Of a stretch of 50,556 bases of DNA, positions 43,199 to 50,556 are shown one piece after another. The DNA is from Nocardia carnea. Lineage in GTDB: Bacteria > Actinomycetota > Actinomycetes > Mycobacteriales > Mycobacteriaceae. The stretch is taken from assembly GCF_029869215.1 (NCBI RefSeq), contig NZ_JARWPM010000366.1, forward strand, positions 1 to 50,556. The letters are read 5' to 3'. Below the pieces are notes generated by a model that saw only the letters and a program-made list of their open reading frames with translations, was not told the DNA's origin and searched no databases. The translations under genes were made by a program, and so were the position numbers. Within the stretch, counting starts at the first letter, position 1. Every line of letters begins with the position of its first letter.

Positions 43199-43840
43199 GT
43201 GCCCTCGAACGACACAGCCCCACGCAGACGCGGCCGGCCCTCAGTTCTCGACGCCCCGGCGGTCGCCGCGGGCGCGCTGCAGTTGTGGTCCGAACGGGGC
43301 TACACCACGACGAGCTGGAGCGATCTGGCAGATGCGACCGGGGTCAGTACCAGGACGCTGCTACGACACTTCTCATCACGGGCGGATATCGCCTATCTCG
43401 GCGTCGAGCCCGCCACGACCAGGCTCCGCGAAGCTCTGGCCGCCGCTCCCCGCGAAGGTGACCTGTCGGCAGTCATCCGCTCGGCCGTCGTCGACTCGGT
43501 CTCCCACGACCCTCGAATCAATCGGGTGGCACCCGACTGGCTACGCCTGATCTCCGCCGAGCCGGAACTCGCCGCCACCGCGCCGCTGGCCTATCGCCCC
43601 TGGATCGATACTCTCGCGGGCTTCATCTCCCGTCGTCTTCCCGACGCACCCACGGCAATCTGCCGCGCACTGGCCACCGCTTACCAGGCGGCGGCCTTCG
43701 CCGCCCTCGTCGAATGGGCCGAGGCGGGCGCGCACGGCGACTGCGCCGACATGGTCGACGAGATGTTGCGCTGGATGGATATCCACGCCCCCGTCGCCGA
43801 CCGGCGCGACCCCACCGTTCGCCCCATTCGTCAGCCCTGA
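43199..43840 (+). CDS. TetR-family transcriptional regulator
   Basis: The 213-residue regulator has the helix-turn-helix TTTSWSDLADATGVSTRTLL (about residues 36-55) and a helical effector domain. The start is GTG 43199; no strong ribosome site is seen, so a leaderless message is possible. It lies 14 bases upstream of the OYE-family reductase and is divergent from the 3-alpha-HSD-like SDR. It likely controls both. Confidence 0.88.
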   Translation: MPSNDTAPRRRGRPSVLDAPAVAAGALQLWSERGYTTTSWSDLADATGVSTRTLLRHFSSRADIAYLGVEPATTRLREALAAAPREGDLSAVIRSAVVDSVSHDPRINRVAPDWLRLISAEPELAATAPLAYRPWIDTLAGFISRRLPDAPTAICRALATAYQAAAFAALVEWAEAGAHGDCADMVDEMLRWMDIHAPVADRRDPTVRPIRQP

Positions 43841-43854
43841 CAAGGAGTTCCACC

Positions 43855-45081
43855 ATGACCGCCTCCCCCGTTTCCCCGGCCACCCGGCCGGACCCGCTGG
43901 CGTCGGCCGACCTCGGCCCGGTCCGGTTGCGCAACCGCGTGATCAAATCCGCGACCTTCGAAGGGGTCACCACCGGCGCGCTGGTCACCGACGCACTGAT
44001 CGACTTCCACGTCGCGGTCGGCGCCGGCGGCGCCGGTATGACGACCGTCGCTTATCTGGCGGTGTCGCCGGAGGGCCGCACCGAACGCGACCAGGTCTAC
44101 TGGCGGCCCGAGGCGCTCCCGGGACTGCGCCGGCTCACCGAAGCGGTGCACGCCACCGGGGCCGCTGTCTCGGCGCAGATCGGACATGCCGGCCCGGTGG
44201 CCAACTCGCGTTCGAACGGCCTGCCGTCGTTGTCCCCGTCGACCAGGCCCAATCCGCTGTCGATGAGCTTGGATCGTGCGGCCTCCGAGGCCGATATCCG
44301 GCGGATCATCGACGACCACGCCCGGGCCACGCGGTACGCGATCGAGGTGGGTTTCGACGCGGTCGAAGTACATCTGGGGCACAACTATCTGGCCAGCTCG
44401 TTCTTGAGCCCGAAGATCAACCGCCGCAAGGATTCCTGGGGTGGCCCGCTGGAACGCCGCGCGGAGTTCGCCCGGCGCATTCTGCAGGCCGTGGGCGAGG
44501 CCGCCGACGGGCGGATCGCGGTGCTGGCGAAGATGAACATGGCCGACGGTGTGCCCGGCGGATTGTGGCTCGACGAATCGCTGCGCTTCGCGCAGATGCT
44601 CGAACGCGACGGCCACGTCGACGCGCTGGAGCTGACCGGCGGCTCCTCACTGCTCAACCCGATGTACCTGTTCCGCGGCGACGTCCCGATTCGCGAAATG
44701 GCCGAAACACAAAGCGGTATCGTCAAATTGGGCATGAAGCTGTTCGGCCGCCTGGTGTTCTCGCACTACCCCTACGAACCGCTCTACTTCCGCGAGTACG
44801 CGCGCCAGTTCCGTGACGCGGTGAACCTCCCGCTGGTGCTGCTCGGCGGAATCACCGACCTCGCCGGCATGAATGCCGCGATGGACGACGGGTTCGAGTT
44901 CGTGGCGATCGCGCGCGCACTGCTGAGGGAACCCGACTTGATCAACCGCATCCAGGCGGAGTCGTCGACGCAATCGCTGTGCATCCACTGCAACCTCTGC
45001 GCAGCGAGCATCTTCACCGGCACCCGTTGCCCATTGGCGAACACCGCCGAGCCGGCAAAGCCGGCCGGCCTGCTTGCGTGA
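43855..45081 (+). CDS. OYE-family NADH:flavin oxidoreductase with Fe-S cysteine motif
   Basis: The 408-residue enzyme has the FMN TIM-barrel of the Old Yellow Enzyme family (SAQIGHAGPVANSR; KINRRKDSWGGPLERRAEF; FVAIARALLREPDLI). The C-terminus has CIHCNLC and a further Cys 10 residues on (CX2CX2CX9C), like the 4Fe-4S motif of 2,4-dienoyl-CoA reductases, but there is no third NADPH domain. It is predicted to reduce an activated C=C bond. The steroid-reducing BaiCD/BaiH proteins belong to this superfamily but are longer. AAGGAG precedes ATG 43855. Co-transcribed with the TetR gene. Confidence 0.9.
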   Translation: MTASPVSPATRPDPLASADLGPVRLRNRVIKSATFEGVTTGALVTDALIDFHVAVGAGGAGMTTVAYLAVSPEGRTERDQVYWRPEALPGLRRLTEAVHATGAAVSAQIGHAGPVANSRSNGLPSLSPSTRPNPLSMSLDRAASEADIRRIIDDHARATRYAIEVGFDAVEVHLGHNYLASSFLSPKINRRKDSWGGPLERRAEFARRILQAVGEAADGRIAVLAKMNMADGVPGGLWLDESLRFAQMLERDGHVDALELTGGSSLLNPMYLFRGDVPIREMAETQSGIVKLGMKLFGRLVFSHYPYEPLYFREYARQFRDAVNLPLVLLGGITDLAGMNAAMDDGFEFVAIARALLREPDLINRIQAESSTQSLCIHCNLCAASIFTGTRCPLANTAEPAKPAGLLA

Positions 45082-45355
45082 CGGCTTCCAAGCATTCCCG
45101 ACGAGGAGCAGGGCCCGTCGGCCGACTTCGGTGACGCCATACATCGGACCTACCGCGGCCGAGCACTGGCGGTTTGCGCCGCACCGGAGCTGCGGGGCCA
45201 CTGCGCATCACCGCCGATACAGGGGAGTTCGCGTCCGCTACCGCCTTGATCGGTTCGGCTCCGGTATACACCAGTGGGCCCTTCCTCGTATCCACCGGTA
45301 CTAGCACGTGGTATTTGTCGGGGCCAGGCGCGCAGTCCGGCCGAGAGGAGAGGTG

Positions 45356-45710
45356 ATGACCGGAGGAGCGAAACCGCAACCGTGCTGTATGCCCGCGGCA
45401 CCGGGCGGACAGCGCAGCGTAGTTCCACTCCTCCGGCCAGGGCCGGCGACCCGGCCCGTGCACGGCGAGATGGTGGCGCTACCGGGCGGCGAGTTCCTGA
45501 TGGGCAGCGATGCCGCCGAGGGTTTCCCCGGTGACGGCAAGGCCCCGCCCGCCGGGTGCGGATCGCGCCGTTCCGCATCGACGCTCACGCCGTCAGCAAC
45601 GCGAAGTTCGCCACGTTCGCCGCGGAAACCGGTTACCGCACCGAAGCCGAAGCACTCGGCTGGAGCTATGTGTTCTCCGGCTTCCTCCCGGCGGCCCTGA
45701 AATTGCGCCG
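45356..45710 (+). pseudogene. Truncated formylglycine-generating enzyme (sulfatase activator)
   Basis: The remnant begins after a good GAGGAG and ATG 45356 with MVALPGGEFLMGSDAAEGF and continues, after a one-base shift near 45538, as ARRVRIAPFRIDAHAVSN and TGYRTEAEALGWSYVF. These segments match the first third of SUMF1-type enzymes, which turn a sulfatase active-site cysteine into formylglycine. Similarity stops near 45700; the C-terminal two thirds with the catalytic cysteines are absent. It faces a truncated SDR fragment on the other strand, so a deletion between two convergent genes is likely. It cannot be active. Confidence 0.85.
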
Positions 45711-45744
45711 ATCGACGAAAGGACCGCGGCTCCCTCATCGGTGG

Positions 45745-45803
45745 AAGTCCGAGCGATTCCCCGGCACCGCCGGTAACGATCGCGACTTGCCGTCGAATTT
45801 CAC
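45745..45803 (-). pseudogene. N-terminal fragment of an SDR gene
   Basis: Reading from GTG 45803 on the minus strand, the first codons give VKFDGK. If one G is restored near 45786 the frame continues VAIVTGGAGE, the classic SDR cofactor-binding start. Similarity ends near 45745, where the opposite-strand FGE fragment also ends. It lies 45 bases downstream of the intact SDR at 45848-46642, so it was probably the next gene of that operon. The call rests on about 16 residues and one assumed indel. Confidence 0.5.
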
Positions 45804-45847
45804 TGTGGCCCTCTTCGTCCGGGTCGTGGGCGGGTCCGTCCGCATTA

Positions 45848-46642
45848 CTATTCGGTCGGCGGCGGGAGAAGCTTCCGTGCCGACGCACGCGCCGCCAGCA
45901 GCAGCTCTGCCCTATTGTGCCCGCTGTTCTTCTCGGCGGCCGCCTCGAACTGTTTCACTACGACAACGGGCCCGTTGGCGAGATTCGCCAGACCCTGTGC
46001 CGCGACATCGCGCGGTTCGGAGATCTGCAGGCCGGGTGTATCCATCTTCAGGCCCGCGCGGTCCATGGCAGGCGTGCGGGTCAGTCCCAGCACCAGCTCC
46101 AGGACATCGACATTGTGGTCCTGCATCTCGAGCCACAGGCCTTCGGCGAAGATACGGCAGAACGCCTTGACCGCCGAATAGACACTGATCTGAGCCGATC
46201 CCAGGAAACCACTGAGCGAGCCGGCGAGCAGAATTCCGCCGCGCCGCCGCTCCCGCATGAGGGCGCCGAAATGCTGTACCAGTTTCAGCTGAGCGGTGAT
46301 GTTGAGATCGATGACCGCCTGGAAGCGGTCGAGGTCGCCGGTGACGAATTCATGACCGTAGGTGTTGGCACCGGCGTTGTAGATGAACAGCCCGACAACG
46401 AGATCGTCGGTGAGCTCCCGGATACGGTCGAAGGCATCTTCGGCGAGCAGATCCACCGACAGCGTGCGCACCTCGACACCGTGGGCACGACAGGTCTCGG
46501 CGGTCGCCTGCAGCGGTTCTGGCTTGCGCGCCAGCAAGACCAGGTTCATGCCCTGCTGGGCGAGCTGCACCGCGAACTCGGCCCCGACCCCTTCGGATCC
46601 TCCCGCGATGACGGTCCAGGGCCCGTACTTCTGCAAATCCAC
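45848..46642 (-). CDS. Short-chain dehydrogenase/reductase
   Basis: The 264-residue SDR has GGSEGVGAEFAVQLAQQG as the cofactor loop, YNAGAN in place of NNAG, LAGSLSG and the active-site YSAVK. The early part (YGPWTVIAGGSEG) is like the SDR family that includes DltE-like and retinol-type enzymes. GTG 46642 is preferred, with GAGGAG seven bases upstream; a TTG at 46660 is in frame. It stands on the edge of the decayed zone and appears intact. Confidence 0.88.
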   Translation of the reverse strand: MDLQKYGPWTVIAGGSEGVGAEFAVQLAQQGMNLVLLARKPEPLQATAETCRAHGVEVRTLSVDLLAEDAFDRIRELTDDLVVGLFIYNAGANTYGHEFVTGDLDRFQAVIDLNITAQLKLVQHFGALMRERRRGGILLAGSLSGFLGSAQISVYSAVKAFCRIFAEGLWLEMQDHNVDVLELVLGLTRTPAMDRAGLKMDTPGLQISEPRDVAAQGLANLANGPVVVVKQFEAAAEKNSGHNRAELLLAARASARKLLPPPTE

Positions 46643-46951
46643 GTATATCTCCTCGTCCAAGCCGATCCGGCCGGTACTCCGACCACCGGTACGTGCGCAC
46701 TGTTGCCTGCAGATCCGCTGTCGAGGTTAGGAGCGATAACCGGTTTCGCGGCGCGAGCTCCCGCTGAATGGGCTTGCTCGCCACTCGAGGGGGAGTACAC
46801 GGTTTCTCCCACGGGCATCACCACCGCCTCGACACCAGAGAGCCGAGGCGCCGGTTATTCGTGAAGCCACCCTTACCAGGCTGGACGCCTGCCCGCCGAA
46901 TGGTCGCGTCGAGACCGTGGTTACCCGAACCGGCGAGACACCCGCCGGTCC
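46643..46951. other. 309-base gap, no intact gene
   Basis: The region upstream of the SDR start holds no convincing reading frame. It borders the GH3 remnant and probably consists of decayed sequence plus the promoter of the minus-strand SDR. No repeat or transposase end was found. Confidence 0.4.
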
Positions 46952-47193
46952 TTACTGCACCCGTTCTCGGTCCAACGCGGCACCGACCTCGGCCACGAGT
47001 TCGGGGGCCCGCTCGAGGCCGACGTGATCGCGGTCGGGAAACAGGTGGCGGGAATGGACGGGGTCAGGCCGAGATGGTCGTTGGCCGGTCCCTGTACCCG
47101 CAGGCCGTGCGGCCCCCCGGCCATCCGTACCGAACGGATACCGAGCCGCGGGGAGTCGCGGGTCTGCCAGAAGTTCTTGCTGGAGAGCAGCCG
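46952..47193 (-). pseudogene. Remnant of a GH3 beta-glucosidase N-terminus
   Basis: On the minus strand from about 47193 the frame reads RLLSSKNFWQTRDSPRLGI, GGPHGLRVQ and DHLGLTPSIPATCFPTAI, which closely match the start of family 3 glycoside hydrolases. Near 47005 the frame shifts by one and resumes as PELVAEVGAALDRERVQ before a TAA at 46952-46954. Only about 80 residues of a protein normally above 700 remain, so this is a relic. It shows that the 45.3-47.3 kb zone has lost material. Confidence 0.75.
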
Positions 47194-47393
47194 GAAGCGG
47201 TCCGCACCGACCGGTCGTGGGGCTCGGGACGTCGGCCGAGCTCGGAAAGACCTCCGGCTCATCGATCTCCCCTCAGTCCAACTATCACGTGCAAGTAGCT
47301 GCCGGCGGCTCGCGGGTGAACCACGCTGCGGTGCGCCCGGCTCAACCCGGTAAGGCCCGGTACCGACGGCCGGATCTCACCGGCACACCCGGC

Positions 47394-47924
47394 TCAGCGC
47401 CGAGCGGAATGCGCGGCCGCGACCCTGGTCCATACCGCCGGATCCGTCCGCGGTCCGCCCGGAGTATCCGCACCGTATCGCTCGATCTCGGCCTCGAGGT
47501 CCAGCGGCGCTGTCATCGCGGCGCCCCGCAGCGCCTCCTCGACATGTTCGTCGGGTACGAGCCAGCACACCTCGAACTCGATACCGTCGGGGTCGCTCCC
47601 GTACAGCGCCTTGGTGGATCCGTGGTCTCCCGCGCCCGTCAGCGCCCCGGCATCGGACAGGCTCCGGCGCGCCGCCGCGAGCTCGGCCAGGGTGTCCACT
47701 TCCCAGGCCACGTGGTACAGCCCGACCGACCCGGGTGCCGGCACCACCGGACGCCGGGACTGGAACAACCCCAGGTCGTGGTCGTTGGCCGAACCGGCGT
47801 GCCGGAGGAACGCGCCCCCGGGAAACCCACCCGGTAGCCGCTGGAACCCGAGCACCTGCTCGTAGAAGCCGATGCTGCGTTCGAGATCCGAGACATACAG
47901 GACGACATGGTTGATTCCGCGCAT
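47394..47924 (-). CDS. VOC-superfamily protein, extradiol-dioxygenase-like
   Basis: The 176-residue protein starts GINHVVLYVSDLERSIGFYEQVLGF, then DHDLGLFQ, YHVAWEVDTLAELAAARRSL, and SDPDGIEFEVCW. The pattern of two His and a Glu (NHVV, YHVAWEV, EFEVCW) matches the metal ligands of single-domain ring-cleaving or glyoxalase-type members. ATG 47924 is preferred to the frame reaching 48050. It stands downstream of the thiolase gene on the same strand, 150 bases away. An aromatic ring-fission role is possible but unproved. Confidence 0.82.
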   Translation of the reverse strand: MRGINHVVLYVSDLERSIGFYEQVLGFQRLPGGFPGGAFLRHAGSANDHDLGLFQSRRPVVPAPGSVGLYHVAWEVDTLAELAAARRSLSDAGALTGAGDHGSTKALYGSDPDGIEFEVCWLVPDEHVEEALRGAAMTAPLDLEAEIERYGADTPGGPRTDPAVWTRVAAAHSARR

Positions 47925-48074
47925 ACCGGAGGGCCTCCTGGGTGACGACATCCACCCGCCGCGCCTCGAGGCGTAGCGAGCTTTCACCCCATCATGCTCC
48001 GCCGCGGTGGCGGTCGCCCGGCGCTTCCCGGCAACCGGAACACGATGCACCGGCCACGAGTCCGGCGGCCCGGA

Positions 48075-49295
48075 TCAGCTGAGGCGTTCGAGGATCATCG
48101 CCATACCCTGACCGCCACCGACGCACATGGTTTCCAGACCGAACTGCTTGTCGTGGGTCTGCAGGTTGTTGATGAGGGTGGCGGCGATGCGGGCACCGGT
48201 CATCCCGAAGGGGTGGCCCAGCGCGATAGCTCCACCCGAGACGTTCAGCTTGTCCTCGTCGATTTTCAGTTCCCGTGCCGACCCGAGCACCTGAACCGCG
48301 AAGGCCTCGTTGATCTCGACCAAATCGATATCCTCGATCGTTTTGCCCGCCAGCGCGAGCGCGCGGCGACAGGCTTCGACCGGCCCGAGCCCCATGATCT
48401 CCGGCGACAGACCCGATACACCGGTGGACACGATCCGCGCCAGTGGAGTCAGACCGAGTTCGCGGGCCTTGGTATCGCTCATGACGACCAGGGCGGCGGC
48501 GCCGTCGTTGAGCGGGCAGCAGTTGGCGGCAGTGACGGTGCCGTCCGGGCGGAACACCGGCTTCAGCTGGGAGACTGCTTCATAGGTGACACCGACGCGC
48601 GGTCCGTCGTCGGCGGAGACGACGGTGCCGTCGGGCAGGGTGACCGGGGTGATCTCCCGCTCGAAGAAGCCGTCGGCGATGGCCTGCTCGGCGCGGTTCT
48701 GCGAGCGCACACCCCAGCGGTCCTGTTCTTCGCGGGTGATGCCGGTGAGAGTGGCCACGTTCTCCGCGGTCTGCCCCATCGCGATGTAGACATCGGGGAG
48801 CAACCCGTCCTCGCGCGGATCGTGCCACACGTCCGCCCCGCCCTCCGCCGCGGCCGCGGTACGGGCCTGCGCCGGCGCGAACAGCGGGCTCTGCGTATCG
48901 GGCCAGCGGTCGGCGGAGCCGTTGACATACCGCGACACCGTCTCCACACCGGCCGAGACGAATACCTCACCCTCCCCCGCTTTGATCGCGTGGAACGCCA
49001 TCCGAGTCGACTGCAGCGAGGAGGCGCAGTATCGGTGCACGGTGGTCCCCGGTACCGGATCGTGCCCCAGCATGACCGCGACGTTGCGGGCGATGTTGAA
49101 CCCCTGTTCCCCGGCCGGGGAACCACAGCCCAAAATCAGGTCGTCGATGGCGGCGGGATCGAGCGCCGGCACCTTGTCCAAGGCGGCACGCACGATCTGA
49201 ACGGCCAGATCGTCGGGCCGCATCCCGGCGAGCGAACCCTTGCGGGCCCGGCCGATCGGGGAACGCGCGGCAGAGACGATGACGGCCTCGGGCAT
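48075..49295 (-). CDS. Thiolase (acetyl-CoA acyltransferase)
   Basis: The 406-residue degradative thiolase has the nucleophile Cys90 in [17 protein letters not shown], His361 in GHPFGMTG and Cys391 in CVGGGQGMA. These residues catalyse thiolytic release of acetyl-CoA or propionyl-CoA in beta-oxidation. Length and motifs resemble the steroid thiolase FadA5 as well as general FadA proteins; which one cannot be decided by eye. It probably completes the cycle run by the acyl-CoA dehydrogenases and crotonase. The stop is 150 bases before the VOC gene. Confidence 0.94.
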   Translation of the reverse strand: MPEAVIVSAARSPIGRARKGSLAGMRPDDLAVQIVRAALDKVPALDPAAIDDLILGCGSPAGEQGFNIARNVAVMLGHDPVPGTTVHRYCASSLQSTRMAFHAIKAGEGEVFVSAGVETVSRYVNGSADRWPDTQSPLFAPAQARTAAAAEGGADVWHDPREDGLLPDVYIAMGQTAENVATLTGITREEQDRWGVRSQNRAEQAIADGFFEREITPVTLPDGTVVSADDGPRVGVTYEAVSQLKPVFRPDGTVTAANCCPLNDGAAALVVMSDTKARELGLTPLARIVSTGVSGLSPEIMGLGPVEACRRALALAGKTIEDIDLVEINEAFAVQVLGSARELKIDEDKLNVSGGAIALGHPFGMTGARIAATLINNLQTHDKQFGLETMCVGGGQGMAMILERLS

Positions 49296-49622
49296 GAGGA
49301 CTCCTTACCGGGATTCGGGCAAACACCTGATCGCGAGCCGACCCGGCGCCCACACCACGGTAGTTTCGCGAACCATCGGCCACGGCATGGCTTCCCGCCA
49401 GGCGGGAGACCCGCCGCCCCCGGCATATCGCCGGTCGCCGCCCGGAGTGCGGGCATCCAGCCGTTGGGTGCGGTTCCGGCCGAGGCGGGTCGGTCGCCCA
49501 CCCGGGTCCCGGCCTGTTCCACTCATCGAACGTCCGGGAACGCCCAGCATGTTCGAGCCGATACCGTCCGGACGGTACCGCAGCACCCCGGCCGGTGCCC
49601 GGACCGCTTTCCGAGGAGTCGT
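49296..49622. other. 327-base divergent intergenic region
   Basis: The region lies between the thiolase (minus) and the thioesterase (plus). No protein-like frame is seen. Both promoters must be here; no clear -10/-35 pair or palindrome was identified. A GAGGAG ribosome site for the thioesterase lies at its right edge. Confidence 0.45.
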
Positions 49623-50150
49623 ATGATTTCGTCCACCGTGATGCCGTTGTCCCAAGTACCGCGGGGGCCGGTTCCGTCCTTCCGATGCCGGGTGGAGGAC
49701 TCGTGGATCGACTTCAACGACCATATGAACGCCATGTACTACGGCATCATCGTCTACCGCGGGCAGGCGGAGTTCAGCGCGATCATCGGGATGGGCGGTG
49801 ACTACGTCGACCGGACCGGGCTGGGAAAGGTCGTGGTGCAGGCGTCGCTCGGTTACGAGCGTGAGGTACGCCGGGGCGACGAACTCGAAATCCGGTCCTG
49901 GCTGCTGGGCAGCGACAGCAAGCGAATCCACGTGCTGCACGAGGTGTTCAGTCTGGGCACGCGACGCCGGGTCGCGGTGAGTGAGCAACTGGACCTGCAT
50001 TTCGACCTGGCCACACGGCGCCCCTGCCCCATGACACCCGAGCAGCGGCATTACCTGGCCGAGTTCAGCCGGATACAGACCGCGGCCGGACTTCCCGACG
50101 GGATCGGCCGCACCGTACGCGGACCACGCGCCCACTCCTCGCACACCTGA
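49623..50150 (+). CDS. Hotdog-fold acyl-CoA thioesterase
   Basis: The 175-residue protein has the 4-hydroxybenzoyl-CoA-thioesterase-like motif DFNDHMNAMYYG, where the first Asp is the usual catalytic residue, followed by QASLGYEREVRRGDELEI and a strand ending SEQLDLHFDL. It is predicted to hydrolyse an acyl-CoA, freeing CoA when the pathway stalls or ends. GAGGAG upstream supports ATG 49623; a much longer open frame in front only shadows the thiolase. It is divergent from the thiolase. Confidence 0.88.
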   Translation: MISSTVMPLSQVPRGPVPSFRCRVEDSWIDFNDHMNAMYYGIIVYRGQAEFSAIIGMGGDYVDRTGLGKVVVQASLGYEREVRRGDELEIRSWLLGSDSKRIHVLHEVFSLGTRRRVAVSEQLDLHFDLATRRPCPMTPEQRHYLAEFSRIQTAAGLPDGIGRTVRGPRAHSSHT

Positions 50151-50242
50151 ATTTCCTGGGCGTCCGCATCAGCAGTCGGTGTGCGAAATCGTGGCTCGTG
50201 GCGCCACGGGACAAATACCGAACACTCTCCCGCTCATCGAAA

Positions 50243-50274
50243 TTTCGCGGTCACGAAATCTGCGAACCGCGAAA
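50243..50274. repeat. Perfect 9-base inverted repeat
   Basis: TTTCGCGGT (50243-50251) is the exact inverse of ACCGCGAAA (50266-50274), with a 14-base spacer. It lies 90 bases after the thioesterase stop. The wide spacer and lack of a U-run make an operator more likely than a terminator, but no regulator gene is adjacent in the visible sequence. Confidence 0.5.
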
Positions 50275-50330
50275 CCATAGAACTCATGGACAACTGCCTC
50301 GACCCGGAACGATCCGGACCACGGGCCGTA

Positions 50331-50411
50331 CCGGCCGCGGGGGGGGGCCGCCCCCCCCCCCCCCCCCCCTCCGCCCCGCCCCCCGCCCCCCGCGGCCCCC
50401 GGGGGGCGGGG
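50331..50411. other. G/C-only low-complexity tract
   Basis: About 80 bases consist of G and C with a single T, including runs of more than 15 C. It resembles the tract at the left end and shares CCCCCCTCCGCCCC with it. It abruptly ends the permease reading frame to its right. It is likely an assembly or sequencing artefact or an unresolved gap. Confidence 0.6.
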
Positions 50412-50556
50412 ACGCCATTGGGAGCGGGCCCGCGCCTCCTCGCCGTACACGGCGGTGGCCTCGTAGCCACCGAAACAGACCAAGCAGAACACCAGCGTCA
50501 GAGAGGCGGCGCCCGAGAAGGGATCGGCCGGGAGCAGCCCAACGGGCGACCACGCG
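50411..50556 (-). pseudogene. Partial amino-acid permease (APC family), interrupted
   Basis: Reading leftward from the window edge, the frame gives SGAASLTLVFCLVCFGGYEA and TAVYGEEAR, which matches the conserved helix and loop of APC-superfamily permeases (usual form FVGFEA...GEEARDP). The start lies outside the window. Similarity stops after GEEAR, where the G/C-only tract begins. The gene may be intact in the real genome and broken only in this assembly. Confidence 0.55.

Noticed and set aside
45215..45352. Protein-like minus-strand stretch (DKYHVLVPVDTRKGPLVYTG region)
   Set aside because: It looks mildly coding but has no clear start, stop or recognised family, and the sequence on both sides is not coding-like. 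Possibly another decayed fragment.
2921..50556. KstR-type operator boxes expected in mycobacterial cholesterol regulons
   Set aside because: No site resembling the known KstR palindrome was noticed in the divergent gaps examined; the regulators here are GntR, IclR and TetR types of their own.
1..50556. Mobile element, integrase, tRNA attachment site or CRISPR array
   Set aside because: No transposase or integrase motif, tRNA gene, direct-repeat array or IS-type terminal repeats were recognised on either strand.

Overview
The window is high-GC DNA with long, tightly packed operons, GTG starts and many ATGA/GTGA stop-start overlaps. It encodes a fused CysNC, several acyl-CoA dehydrogenases, an LLM-type flavin oxidoreductase and many SDR, VOC and NTF2-like proteins. 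This fits a mycolate-type actinomycete such as Nocardia or a relative; the genus is an inference. No tRNA, rRNA, CRISPR array, transposase or integrase was recognised. Nearly every gene looks catabolic: the window reads as a degradation island for a polycyclic or steroid-like compound.

Layout. (1) 0.1-2.9 kb, minus: an SDR, a VOC protein and a KstD-like flavoprotein carrying a 1-base frameshift. (2) 3.05-10.3 kb, plus: a translationally coupled run of crotonase, two acyl-CoA dehydrogenases, a CaiB/BaiF CoA-transferase and a GntR regulator, then an alpha/beta hydrolase and a frameshifted MFS transporter. (3) 10.4-19.05 kb, minus: sulfotransferase, metallo-beta-lactamase alkyl-sulfatase-like protein, SDR, CysD, CysNC, CysQ and a second KstD-like flavoprotein. 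CysD and CysNC make PAPS, the sulfotransferase can use it, and CysQ removes the PAP by-product; no sulfate-reduction gene is present. (4) 19.2-21.2 kb, plus: an alcohol dehydrogenase and an IclR regulator, with a shared sequence motif in front of both. (5) 21.2-26.9 kb, minus: SDR, SMP-30 lactonase, SDR, P450, [2Fe-2S] ferredoxin and ferredoxin reductase. (6) 27.5-37.2 kb: a possible 2OG-Fe(II) dioxygenase, VOC, NTF2-like proteins, an MFS transporter, a ketosteroid-isomerase-like protein with its full catalytic triad, an SDR, a hydrolase, an LLM oxidoreductase and a TetR regulator. (7) 37.3-42.1 kb, minus: an ABC importer of the branched-chain amino-acid class in which two permeases and one ATPase are fused. 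(8) 42.3-50.2 kb: a 3-alpha-hydroxysteroid-dehydrogenase-like SDR, TetR, an OYE-family reductase, a zone of decayed genes (FGE, SDR and GH3 remnants), VOC, thiolase and thioesterase.

How it may work (inference): the importer brings in the substrate. SDRs, the ketosteroid-isomerase-like protein, the KstD-like enzymes, the OYE reductase and the P450 system act on the ring. The CoA-transferase, acyl-CoA dehydrogenase pair, crotonase and thiolase carry out side-chain or ring beta-oxidation. The unusual element is the self-contained sulfate-activation and sulfotransferase operon inside a catabolic island.

Sequence quality: G/C-only low-complexity tracts lie at both ends and the right one interrupts a permease reading frame. 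Three single-base indels in or beside short G/C runs break two otherwise well-conserved genes, so sequencing or assembly error must be excluded before calling them pseudogenes.
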